DNA of 64,000 nucleotides from DAIDHZ01 sp035480255 (lineage in GTDB: Bacteria > Chlamydiota > Chlamydiia > Chlamydiales > SM23-39), in NCBI GenBank assembly GCA_964630875.1, contig CAZVXF010000002.1:1-64000 (forward strand). Direction: 5' to 3'. Positions 52,585 through 61,960 of the stretch are shown one piece after another. The position numbers and the translations under genes were made by a program. Numbering within the stretch: the first letter of the stretch is position 1; each line of letters begins with the position of its first letter. The notes below the pieces were generated by a model. That model was given only the letters and a program-made list of their open reading frames with translations, was not told where the DNA came from and did no database searches.

Positions 52585-53610
52585 ATGACTGAAATTAACT
52601 TTATTGAGGGGCCATATAGGGAATATTCGAATGATTATGATATGCCAATCAATCGGCAAATTTCTCTGACTCCTGAACAACGGCTTGTGGCGCAGATACT
52701 TCAATCCTTTGAGACGGATTCTGACGATGAGATAGATTCTAGCTCTTTTGAGAGCCGTTCTGACGATGGGATCGATTCTGAGGATGATGATGAGCAAAAT
52801 ATACAAAACGCCTTTCAACTTCTTGATCAAGGGATCTCAGCTAACCCTTCTTATCCAGGGTATTACCTCCTTAAAGGAAAAATGCAAGTCACATTGCACG
52901 AATTACAAAATGGAATAGCCAATCTTTCAAAAGCCATAGAAATGGAACCCTATTTTTCTGATCCTTATTTTGTCATCGGAGAGGCTCAATACTTCAGAAG
53001 CCTGGCCTATATTCGACAACATCGATTGAAAGATGCCTATGCGGATTTGAAGAGTGCAGTACTTCTCGGGAACGAAGATGCGAAGAAACTTTTTGAATCC
53101 TACTTTTCAGACGAGGACCAATGGATTTTTGGTTCCAAGAGTGTTCTTGACCAGTTTCCTGTTTCATTAGAAGGAATCAATAACAGTACATCATACCTAT
53201 TTTCAAAAGCTTTAGAACTATTTACTCGATCAATAAAAGCAGTTGAAACTGAGGAAGCATCGTGGACAAATCCTAAAATTCTTCAGAGGAATTGCGAAGC
53301 GATAGCGTATTTGAAAGAGGCAATTAGTCTAGATTCTAATCAGCCAAGCTTTTATATTCTTCTCGGGAAGCTTTATATCAACATCTTTGAAAGAGACCTG
53401 GCTATTGAAAGTCTCTCAAAGGCGATCGAGATTGACCCTAATTTTTCGGATTCAAATTTCCCGCCAGGAGAAGCTCTTTTTCAGATGGGGAGGGCCAATT
53501 ACTGTGAATTTAACAAGATGATAGCCCAGCAGAATTTCAAGGCGGCAATTGAGCAATTTAATCATGAAGAAGCAAAAATCTGGCTTGAAATGACTGATAG
53601 CTTGAGGTAG
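52585..53610 (+). CDS. Acidic TPR-repeat protein
   Basis: 341 residues. An Asp/Glu/Ser-rich stretch (about 44-72) precedes two related TPR-like blocks: ANPSYPGYYLLKGKMQVTL with LSKAIEMEPYFSDPYF (about 87-150), and DSNQPSFYILLGKLYINIF with LSKAIEIDPNFSDSNF (about 248-305), so the gene arose in part by internal duplication. No signal peptide. TPR proteins mediate protein contacts; a T3S chaperone or effector function is conceivable but not shown. AGGAG is 8 bp before the ATG. A terminator follows at 53671. Confidence 0.75.
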   Translation: MTEINFIEGPYREYSNDYDMPINRQISLTPEQRLVAQILQSFETDSDDEIDSSSFESRSDDGIDSEDDDEQNIQNAFQLLDQGISANPSYPGYYLLKGKMQVTLHELQNGIANLSKAIEMEPYFSDPYFVIGEAQYFRSLAYIRQHRLKDAYADLKSAVLLGNEDAKKLFESYFSDEDQWIFGSKSVLDQFPVSLEGINNSTSYLFSKALELFTRSIKAVETEEASWTNPKILQRNCEAIAYLKEAISLDSNQPSFYILLGKLYINIFERDLAIESLSKAIEIDPNFSDSNFPPGEALFQMGRANYCEFNKMIAQQNFKAAIEQFNHEEAKIWLEMTDSLR

Positions 53611-53670
53611 GGGGTCTTCTTTTAAAAAGCTCGTGTTTTCTTTCGCCGGAATCCTTTCTGAAAGGCCGTA

Positions 53671-53706
53671 GGTCCCTGCAAAGTCAATTACAGGGATCTT
53701 TTGAAT
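53671..53706 (+). terminator. Terminator after the TPR gene
   Basis: GGTCCCTG (53671) pairs with CAGGGATC (53691) across a 12-nt loop, followed by TTTTGAATT. Ends the TPR gene unit before the MORN promoter. Confidence 0.6.
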
Positions 53707-53815
53707 TAAAAATTTTTTGATTTTTTAGAGCATTTTTCAAAGAAATACTGTCTGCCATTAGATCATATGTTATTTTTTAAAGTAAATGACTAATGTATAG
53801 TTTATGAAATATTTT

Positions 53816-53845
53816 TTGACAAAAATTAAAGATTAATTATATAAT
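53816..53845 (+). promoter_or_regulatory. Promoter for the MORN-repeat gene
   Basis: TTGACA (53816-53821), 18-bp spacer, TATAAT (53840-53845), both perfect hexamers. The gene's ATG is 25 bp downstream, leaving a very short leader with no Shine-Dalgarno. Confidence 0.75.
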
Positions 53846-53870
53846 TAATTACATTAATAATTATTTATAT

Positions 53871-56170
53871 ATGACAACTAATACGATTAACGGTCCTCTT
53901 GACGTCTGGTCTTCTTTTTTTAATCCTCAGCCTTCTGTAATGAAAGAAGGCCCCAGAACCACAGCATCCAGAATCAAAGCATATAGAGCAGCAAAAGACG
54001 TCTTTGCAATAGAGGTCGCCACAACTAGATGTACAGACCCAAAACTCTCCCCCCAAGATCTACCAATGAGCAGAAAAAAAGGAGATCAAAGTTTAGATAT
54101 CTCGAATAAAATCCAACCCGAAGGCAAATCGGTAAATAAGATGACGAGCGGTCAAGGCATATTCCATTTCCCGAATGGAGACAGGTGCGAAGGCGACTGG
54201 GTAAATGGCAAAATGCAAGGTCAAGGCACAAAAATTTGGGCCGATGGAAGCCGGTACGTAGGCGGCTGGATGAATAACATGCGGCACGGTCAAGGCATAA
54301 CCATTTTCGACAATGGTAACAAATGCGTAGGCTATTGGTCGCATGGGAAGATGTGCGGTCAAGGCAAATATGATTGGGCTAGTGGAATCTCGTACGAAGG
54401 TGACTTTGCTGATGGCATGCCGCATGGTCAGGGCACAAAAATTTGGGCCGATGGAAGCCGGTACGTAGGCAACTTCGTTGACGGCAAAAGGCACGGTCAN
54501 NNNNNNNNNNNNNNNNNNNNNNNNNNNNNNNNNNNNNNNNNNNNNNNNNNNNNNNNNNNNNNNNNNNNNNNNNNNNNNNNNNNNNNNNNNNNNNNNNNNA
54601 GGTACTTCGTACGACTCAAATGGAAAGATCGAGTTTTCAGGCAACTTCGTTGACAGCAAAAGGCACGGTCAAGGTACTTTGTACGGCCCAAATGAAAAGA
54701 TCGTGTACTCAGGCAACTTTGTTGACGACAAAATGTACGGTCAAGGTACTTCGTACGACTCAAATGGAAAGATCGAGTTTTCAGGCAACTTCGTTGACGG
54801 CAAGATGAACAATCAAGGCACAACAATTNNNNNNNNNNNNNNNNNNNNNNNNNNNNNNNNNNNNNNNNNNNNNNNNNNNNNNNNNNNNNNNNNNNNNNNN
54901 NNNNNNNNNNNNNNNNNNNNNNNNNNNNTGGGCCGATGGAAGCCGGTACGTAGGCGGCTGGCAAAACAGCAAGATGCACGGTCTAGGTACTTTGTACGAC
55001 TCAAATGGAAAGATCGTGAACTCAGGCAACTTCGTTGACGGCAAAATGCACGGTCAAGGCATATTCCATTTCCCGAATGGAGACAGGTACGAAGGTGACT
55101 TTGCTGATGACATGCCGCATGGTCAAGGCACAACAATTTGGGCCGATGGAAGCCGGTACGTAGGCGGCTGGCAAAACAGCAAGATGCACGGTCAAGGTAC
55201 TTTGTACGACTCAAATGGAAAGATCCTGTACTCAGGCAACTTCGTTGACAGCAAAAGGCACGGTCAAGGCATATTCCATTTCCCGAATGGAGACAGGGGC
55301 GAAGGCTACTGGGCTAATGACAAAAGGAACGGTCACGGCACACATTATTTCGCCAATGGAGGAAGTCTCGAAGGCATGTGGAAGAATGGATTAATGATCG
55401 CTAGCATTGCTGATATAAAACAACCTAAGTTTTTTGAATTATTGCTCGGAGATTCTAATAGTACCGGAATCAATCCTGTATTTGCTCTAGGAATTATCTC
55501 TGATTTTTTAGTTCAAAATGGCTATGAAACAGTCGGGCTCGCTTTAACATGGGCATATCAAATGCTACTTTCAGATGACCTTCTCACTGAAGTTGGCAAA
55601 CAAAAAAAAGCACTAGAAATTTTCAATAGCATTTGTTCTGGAAATAACCAGCTTTTGCTTTATCGGACTATAGACCATGCAATGGGACTAAAACTTTCCA
55701 CCTCTTCATGCAAAAACTATGTCTATTGCGATATATTTAATTCAGGATGCGGCTTAGTAGAATATCACAAACAGTCGAATAACAAGTTCCAAACCAAGCT
55801 ACGATTCCGAGTGCCAAAAGAGAATTTTTCTCCTCAGCACATCAGACAATTTTTAGATCAGCCTCTAGCTTCAATAGACAAGGCTTACAATCTAGTTCGG
55901 CATATCCCCGGAGCTGAAGAGATTCAAGAGGAAAACCCTGTATGGCAAACACAACAGAAAGGCCTCAACTGCTCTCTTGAATGGATATTTGCATTTCTAA
56001 AAAATTCGATGCCCTATCTTGAATATCATGAAATGCGTGAAAAATTATTTACACTCTGCAGAGACAAGGCAACAAAAATCACTTGGCCTGATGAAGAGTT
56101 GAAGACACAAAGAATACAGGCTCTTGATAAAAAGATACTCAAAAGGCAATCAAAGCTCCAGTCCGCATAA
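53871..56170 (+). CDS. MORN-repeat protein with C-terminal domain (broken by two N gaps)
   Basis: Read here as one gene interrupted by two 100-N assembly gaps. Residues about 1-90 are polar; then MORN units of about 23 residues (GQGxxxxxxGxxYxGxWxxGxxH type, such as GQGTKIWADGSRYVGGW) run from about 54146 to 55380. The three frame segments (phases 0, 1, 2) change by exactly +1 at each gap, as if a multiple-of-3 stretch had been replaced by 100 N. The unique C-terminal 270 residues contain IFNSGCGLVEYH and QKGLNCSLEWIFAF, a His-then-Cys layout that recalls cysteine-protease-like domains of bacterial effectors. MORN repeats bind membrane lipids in eukaryotes. A consensus promoter lies upstream. 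Confidence 0.75.
54500..54599. other. Assembly gap (100 N) in MORN repeats
   Basis: Placeholder run of 100 N; true length unknown. Repeated units here explain the assembly failure. Confidence 0.98.
54829..54928. other. Assembly gap (100 N) in MORN repeats
   Basis: Second placeholder run of 100 N in the same gene, flanked by near-identical MORN units. Confidence 0.98.
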
Positions 56171-56210
56171 TCCCTCAATTCTCAACTAATACAAACTCAA
56201 AAACCGATTT

Positions 56211-56268
56211 TTGAGCTTGTTTGGGTATAGAAAAGCAAGAACGAAATGCTTGAGCTTGTTTGGGTATA
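56211..56268. repeat. Direct repeat of 19 bp, spaced 39 bp
   Basis: TTGAGCTTGTTTGGGTATA occurs at 56211-56229 and 56250-56268, in the 134 bp between the convergent MORN and mfd genes. TTTGGGTATA also appears at 48711. No gene or terminator hairpin is seen here. Confidence 0.7.
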
Positions 56269-56304
56269 AAGGAACCCCCGGAGATCAGATCCATGCAACT
56301 GCCG

Positions 56305-59300
56305 TTATTCACTGATTTCGAATGCTCTTTTTAGTTCGCTAATGACATATGTCTCTAGGCTTTCTGGGGTTTGCATTTTTTTGGGAAGTATTATGGAATG
56401 GCTTTTCAGCTCTTTGCCTGTTTGTCTTTCAGCAAGCAAAGAGAGTTGTCCAAATTTAAGAAGTGTAAAACGATATTCTTGAGCAAATACGCGAATGCGC
56501 GCAAGTGATAAGAGCCAAAGAACGGGAAGAGGAGGCTCTCCAAAGCGATCTTTGAGTTCAAGGAAGATTTCGAACACGTCTTCAAACGTTGAGGCTTCGC
56601 CAAGGCGATGATAGAGTTCCATGCGTAAAGACACGTCATTGACATAGGTATCTGGAAAGTGCGCAGGGAAAGAAAATTCCATTTTGGTTTCTAGGAAGGA
56701 GATCGTTTTCTTCTTTTTCAATGCATCAATTGCTTTTTTGAGAAGCTTACAGTAGAGATGGAAACCAATGGAAGAAACTTGGCCTGATTGTTGAACGCCG
56801 AGAATATCTCCTGCGCCTCTGATTTCTAAATCTCGCATTGCAATTTTCATTCCGCCACCAAAACCACCGGCGTCAGCAAGTGCGCTGAGACGTTTGCGCG
56901 CAACTTCCGTCATTCGTGTGTGTTTAGGAACGAGAAAATAGGTGTATGCGGAGCGATTCCAACGACCCACCCTTCCGCGCAGTTGGTAGAGATCAGCAAG
57001 ACCATATGTATCTGCTCTGTCAATCAGCATCGTGTTGGCATTGGGAATATCGACGCCGCTTTCAACAATGGTTGTCGCAAACAGGAGGTCAATATCGCCT
57101 TTTTTGAACTGATGAAAAATGGCGTCTATGTCATCGGCATCCATTTGTCCGTGAACGACTCCAATTCGCGCTTGCGGCACAATTTTTTGGATTTCTTCAG
57201 CTCTTCCGTAGATTGTCTCAACTCGATTGTGGATATAAAAAGCTTGGCCATTCCTTGCAAATTCTCGAAGCAACGCATTTTGGACAAGCTCCGGCTCGTT
57301 TTCTGCGATTATTGTCTTAATCGGGAGACGATCTTGCGGAGGCGTATTAATCACTGACATATCGCGAGCTGTGATCAGAGACATGTGCAGCGTCCGCGGA
57401 ATGGGTGTGGCTGAGAGCGTAAGACAATCTACACCAATTTTCAGTTTTTTTAAGTGTTCTTTTGATCGAACCCCAAAACGTTGCTCTTCATCAATAATAA
57501 TTAGCCCAAGGTCTTTAAAATGAACATCTTGAGATAGTAGCCGGTGAGTCCCAACAAGAATATCTACTTGACCTGTCATCACTTTTTCAAGCGTTTCCTT
57601 GACCTGTTTTGGTGTGCGAAAACGAGAGACTACTTCAACTGTGACAGGAAATCCTTTCATGCGCTCAGAAAATGTCTCAAAATGCTGCATTGCTAGAACA
57701 GTTGTTGGAACAAGCACTGCAACTTGTTTGCCTCCATCAACTACTGCCTTGAAGGCTGCGCGCATAGCAACTTCAGTTTTGCCATAGCCCACATCCCCAC
57801 AGATGAGACGGTCCATGGGTTGAGTTGAGATCATATCTTTTTTAATATCAGCAATCGCGAGCAGTTGATCTTCTGTTTCGACATATGGAAATTCTCTTTC
57901 AAATTGTTCCATCAGAGCGCTATCTGGATTGCATTGAAAGCCTCCTCTTACAACGCGCTCTGCTTGTCTTGTAAGTAAATCATTTGCATACCCGACGATT
58001 TGTGCGGTTGCTGTCTCTCGTATTTTTTGCCAACGCTTGCTTCCCAGTTCGCTCAAATGTGGAGATTCTTCTTTAGTTCCAATGTAACGGGAGACTAAAT
58101 AGCCTTGAGAAAGAGGGACAAAAAGCTTACTTTGATCGGCATACTCAAGGATCAAAAACTCTGTTTCGACGCCTAGATGGTTTTTCTGTTTTTCCATTCC
58201 AAGATATTTGCCAATTCCACTGTGATAGTGAACAACAATATCGCCTGCAGACAGAGCATGAAATTCAGAAGATGGTGTGTGATGCGTATTTCTCCATTTC
58301 TGACGTCGGATCGGCGCGCGCTTCGAAAATGTTGCATAGGGGACAATGGATAAATTCAGATCGAGAACAGAAAATCCTGTGGTCAAAGTGCCTTTCTCAA
58401 ACGTCACATTCTGAAATTGAAAAGGGGCAATCTGCTTTTTGACCTCCTCTTCTTCCATCTCAGTGCGATTGAGGAAAATAATTTGGCTGTTTGGATCTAC
58501 GTCTGTGAGATCTTCAATCTTTTGAAAGGGATGAAAAAAACGTTTTGCTTCAAAATGTTTTCCAAATACATCAAACGCCACATCTTGGAAATACTTGCTG
58601 CGATCTTTTGACTTCTTCACTTCGCTCATCTCTTCGATGTTTTGGCTTGAGCAAAAGATATTTCGTCCAGAAATTACATCTTCTAATCGAGCAAAAGACT
58701 TCGATTTTGCTCCTGGCATTTTCGTTAATGCAACCAGACTATCTTCGATCTTGAGCAAGTCATCCCAAAAAACCCAAGGATCATCCAAATAATCGAGGAT
58801 TGTGCTTTCTCCTGGAGTTTCTTTAGCGGGACACAAGAAGAATGAATCCACTTTTTCAACAGATTTTTGACCGACCGGATCAAATGTGCGAATGCTTGCA
58901 ATCTCATCTCCGAAAAACTCGACCCTGTATGGATCGCTCATCGCAACAGGAAACAAATCAACAATTCCTCCTCGGATTGCAAACTGTCCTTTATCTGAGA
59001 CAACAGGATTTCGTATATATCCCAGATCGGTCAAAATCTTCGGGACCTGATCAAAGGAAATTTGATCTCCTATTTTCCATCGTCTTAAAAGAGGCTCTAA
59101 TGTTTTTTTTGGAATGATCTTTTGCAAAAGCGCATTTAAAGGACAAAGCACAATTGACGGTGTCTTTTTCGTTAATAACTGACCGAGAGCTTCGAAACGC
59201 TTGCCAATAATATCTGGGCTTGGAGGAATTTCTTCTCCAGGCAGAGTTTCCCACGCAGGGAATTCAAGCGGTGCATCGAAATAGGATAGATCGCTATGCA

Positions 59301-59475
59301 GGAGATCTTCTCGGACCCCACCCGTGATTACAAGAATGGATTTTTGCGTATTTTTTGCGATTAGGCTCGCAAGAAGTGCTTTTGTCGGTTCCCAAAGCCC
59401 CTCAAAAAGTAGGGAATTTGTAGACCTAAGACATGTTTCTAATTCAAGCAGCGCCTTGCTATCGTTGATTTGCAT
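56305..59475 (-). CDS. mfd: Transcription-repair coupling factor
   Basis: Removes stalled RNA polymerase at lesions and recruits UvrA. 1056 residues: UvrB-like N-terminal part (1-350) with FAIRGGIVDLFP, RNA-polymerase interaction domain with GDIVVHYHSGIGKYLG (about 410), then a RecG-type translocase with GDVGYGKTEVAMRAAF (Walker A, about 560), IIIDEEQRFGV (Walker B), SATPIPRTL (III), and QLRGRVGRW (VI), followed by a TRCF C-terminal domain. Slightly shorter than E. coli Mfd (1148), as in other Chlamydiae. Convergent with the MORN gene. Confidence 0.97.
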   Translation of the reverse strand: MQINDSKALLELETCLRSTNSLLFEGLWEPTKALLASLIAKNTQKSILVITGGVREDLLHSDLSYFDAPLEFPAWETLPGEEIPPSPDIIGKRFEALGQLLTKKTPSIVLCPLNALLQKIIPKKTLEPLLRRWKIGDQISFDQVPKILTDLGYIRNPVVSDKGQFAIRGGIVDLFPVAMSDPYRVEFFGDEIASIRTFDPVGQKSVEKVDSFFLCPAKETPGESTILDYLDDPWVFWDDLLKIEDSLVALTKMPGAKSKSFARLEDVISGRNIFCSSQNIEEMSEVKKSKDRSKYFQDVAFDVFGKHFEAKRFFHPFQKIEDLTDVDPNSQIIFLNRTEMEEEEVKKQIAPFQFQNVTFEKGTLTTGFSVLDLNLSIVPYATFSKRAPIRRQKWRNTHHTPSSEFHALSAGDIVVHYHSGIGKYLGMEKQKNHLGVETEFLILEYADQSKLFVPLSQGYLVSRYIGTKEESPHLSELGSKRWQKIRETATAQIVGYANDLLTRQAERVVRGGFQCNPDSALMEQFEREFPYVETEDQLLAIADIKKDMISTQPMDRLICGDVGYGKTEVAMRAAFKAVVDGGKQVAVLVPTTVLAMQHFETFSERMKGFPVTVEVVSRFRTPKQVKETLEKVMTGQVDILVGTHRLLSQDVHFKDLGLIIIDEEQRFGVRSKEHLKKLKIGVDCLTLSATPIPRTLHMSLITARDMSVINTPPQDRLPIKTIIAENEPELVQNALLREFARNGQAFYIHNRVETIYGRAEEIQKIVPQARIGVVHGQMDADDIDAIFHQFKKGDIDLLFATTIVESGVDIPNANTMLIDRADTYGLADLYQLRGRVGRWNRSAYTYFLVPKHTRMTEVARKRLSALADAGGFGGGMKIAMRDLEIRGAGDILGVQQSGQVSSIGFHLYCKLLKKAIDALKKKKTISFLETKMEFSFPAHFPDTYVNDVSLRMELYHRLGEASTFEDVFEIFLELKDRFGEPPLPVLWLLSLARIRVFAQEYRFTLLKFGQLSLLAERQTGKELKSHSIILPKKMQTPESLETYVISELKRAFEISE

Positions 59476-59555
59476 ATGGCCAGTGTAACATTAAAGCCCA
59501 TACTCATGCAAAAAAAACAGGATCATTAGTACAGGTTTTTTTGCTACTTTATTAA

Positions 59556-61814
59556 TTATTTTCTGATCTCGAAAAATTTTAAATTGCAAGGAATTTTCCT
59601 CCCTTTTTTAAGAGGATCCTCAATTGCGTAAGAAACAGTGAGGGTAGAAGGACCATTACCTTTCCCAATTTGAGTTGTAATAGATATTTTTCCGCTATTG
59701 GAAAGATCGTCATCATGGGTATCAGATGACATGGCTTCTCGAGAAGGTATATTGCCATAGAAAATATCCATTATGCTTTGATCTACATCGAGACGAAAGA
59801 TTTCGGGCTCTGGATGAATAAAAAAGTGATATAAATATTCATGATTATCCTGATCCTGGCTCAGAGCAATTGATGCAAACGTTTTCACTGGGGGCGAGAC
59901 CATCCCTTGAGCTGAAAATTCTACAAGAGCAATAAACCCTCGAGGGGTTTGTTTCAAATATCCATCTCGAAACTCTTTTGATTGGAGGAGTTTCAAAACA
60001 GGGGTCGGATTGTGGAAAAGAATTTGTAGAATTAGGTCATTGACACTCTTCCCCTTATATATTTCCTCACCATTCTTGTTCTTGTCTGGAAAATTTCGGA
60101 CGCTCTCTGGGTCTGCCGTCAACCATCGTTTGATACGATTTGCATATTTGATCAGATTAAAATTTTGAACCAAATCTTCCCTATCCTGAGGATGTGAACG
60201 CACAGCTCTTTGCGCATGTCTACCCTGAACTTTTGTCCATGGCCCATCATCATCATTGTCATCATCCCTTGTGTTCTTCGCTTTAGCGCCTCTTCCTTCA
60301 GAGGAACTTATAGTAGAAGATTGCTGCTCTGCTTTAGCTTTCGACGTCTCTAATCGTGTTGCTTTAGACGGTACCTGTTGACTATTGTTTTCTCTTACCT
60401 GTTCTTTAGATATTCTTTGTTGTCTCTTCCGATCTTTTTCTTTACGTGCTTCTGCTTCCGATTCTTCTTTCAACAAGGCGTCACGCTCTTTGCGTGCTGT
60501 TTTACTATATTCTTCTAGTATAACCGAGCGGAGCGTCGTCTTTTCAGAAAATTCGGTTTGTGAGAAAAGCTGTGCAATATATGCTTGTAAGCTAAGGCTG
60601 TTACTTTCAGCTAAGCTAGATGCCATGTTTAGTACTTCGAAATTAGCCCAGTGGCTATTAGAAATCTTCTCCAAGCCCTTTCTGTCGCGGCTTGTAATGA
60701 GTTTACAATCATAAAGGAGGTTGAAGAAAAAACGATTTCCCAACTTGCAACGGCATTCTTCGTCAACATTCTGATCTAAATAGTATAGCCAGTTACGATG
60801 AATTTTATCAGAATTTTTAAAGAGATTTTCCAGTATTTTTTCCTCCTCCTCATTTGTCAGTGGTCTGCCTATATATCGCTGTACATTCAAATCAAGAAAG
60901 AGGACTGCCGCATGAAGAGAAGCAATCTGAGTCATGAGATCAGAAGTGAGTTCTTGGAGTGGACGTACTTGTTTCTGCGATGGAAGAGATGTACTTTCCG
61001 TTAAAAATGATCTTTTATGGTGAAGCGCGGCACGCTCTACGTATCTTCTCAAAAGACTAGTTCGATGATAGTATTGTTCGAATGGTTCATTCTTTAGCTT
61101 CTCGAATTCTTTTTTAAAGAACTGTTCGACTAGAGCATGATCTTTATTTGCAGAGCTTGTTACTTCTGAAACCAAACTTGCTTGCTCGAGTGAACTCAGC
61201 CAGAGATCTTTTAACGCGTTCGCAAGTTTATCCCTAGTTTCATTCCTATAAAATTCAAATAGCCTATCCCGCTTTTCCAGTGCCATTTTATCCAAATCTG
61301 CTTCTGTATATGGGGGAGGTGTCTTCTTTACAATGTCCCTATTTATGGAAAGCAGTGCTGCTATCTCTTCAGGATGTGGCGGGTTCTCTGTCGTCTCAGT
61401 CATTGATCTTATATCCTGCGCAGTTAGTAGTCTTGGAAGAAAGTCAGTTAGGTAAAATGGAGTCACATTAGTTGCCCAGGCAACATCTCTATGAATAGCA
61501 TCAACTTCTTTCGGATTACACAGTGTTTCTGGTGGTTGACCCCCGAGATATTCCGTTAACATATTTCCTATCAGGATTGATTTGGAGCTACGCGTAGCAG
61601 CTTCTCTATTTTCAATAGGTAGAAATTTTAAAGCATTCGCGATGACTGAGTGATTCGAGCCTATATAGATTCTGGCAGCTACGTCAGGAGAAATTGCTTT
61701 ATTTTCTCTAACATTCACCTTTGTAGTAGGGTTGTCAGAAGCAATTCTAGTATTCGCGGGTGATTGAGGGCGTTGATTTCCGGATTGTGAAGAATTTTGT
61801 ATACTTGCTGACAT
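59556..61814 (-). CDS. Large orphan protein, possible effector
   Basis: 752 residues, without signal peptide or membrane helix. N-terminal 450 are helical (VIANALKFLPIENREAATRS, IHRNWLYYLDQNVDEECRC); about 455-540 is a charged, low-complexity linker rich in Lys, Glu, Arg, Gln and Ser, ending in an acidic Asp run (DDDNDDDG); the C-terminal 200 residues are mixed alpha-beta (YKGKSVNDLILQILFHNPTP, STLTVSYAIEDPLKKG). No family recognised and no known catalytic motif seen. Starts without a clear Shine-Dalgarno. Size, lack of signal and A+T-rich upstream are compatible with a T3S effector, but this is a guess. Confidence 0.7.
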   Translation of the reverse strand: MSASIQNSSQSGNQRPQSPANTRIASDNPTTKVNVRENKAISPDVAARIYIGSNHSVIANALKFLPIENREAATRSSKSILIGNMLTEYLGGQPPETLCNPKEVDAIHRDVAWATNVTPFYLTDFLPRLLTAQDIRSMTETTENPPHPEEIAALLSINRDIVKKTPPPYTEADLDKMALEKRDRLFEFYRNETRDKLANALKDLWLSSLEQASLVSEVTSSANKDHALVEQFFKKEFEKLKNEPFEQYYHRTSLLRRYVERAALHHKRSFLTESTSLPSQKQVRPLQELTSDLMTQIASLHAAVLFLDLNVQRYIGRPLTNEEEEKILENLFKNSDKIHRNWLYYLDQNVDEECRCKLGNRFFFNLLYDCKLITSRDRKGLEKISNSHWANFEVLNMASSLAESNSLSLQAYIAQLFSQTEFSEKTTLRSVILEEYSKTARKERDALLKEESEAEARKEKDRKRQQRISKEQVRENNSQQVPSKATRLETSKAKAEQQSSTISSSEGRGAKAKNTRDDDNDDDGPWTKVQGRHAQRAVRSHPQDREDLVQNFNLIKYANRIKRWLTADPESVRNFPDKNKNGEEIYKGKSVNDLILQILFHNPTPVLKLLQSKEFRDGYLKQTPRGFIALVEFSAQGMVSPPVKTFASIALSQDQDNHEYLYHFFIHPEPEIFRLDVDQSIMDIFYGNIPSREAMSSDTHDDDLSNSGKISITTQIGKGNGPSTLTVSYAIEDPLKKGRKIPCNLKFFEIRK

Positions 61815-61945
61815 AATTTCAATCTGTTGTTAGATTTTTATAATGTTTATATTATAAGTCAGCGACTTATTTTATAAGAATATCGAAATCTTAAAAAATG
61901 GCACAAGTCAGAAAGAATTGTCTTATGACTTGCGCGCAAAGCGAG

Positions 61946-61960
61946 TTTTGCAATTCCCTC
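61946..61960 (+). repeat. Dispersed 15-bp intergenic motif, copy D
   Basis: TTTTGCAATTCCCTC, directly 3' of the minus-strand gene at 61960 (its last base is the first base of that gene's stop). Same sequence as 7114 and 11841. A similar 13-bp copy (26740-26752) is also directly 3' of a minus-strand gene. Confidence 0.6.

Noticed and set aside
54478..55038. A separate 186-residue frame between the N gaps
   Set aside because: It is the middle part of the MORN gene seen in a shifted phase because of placeholder N runs.
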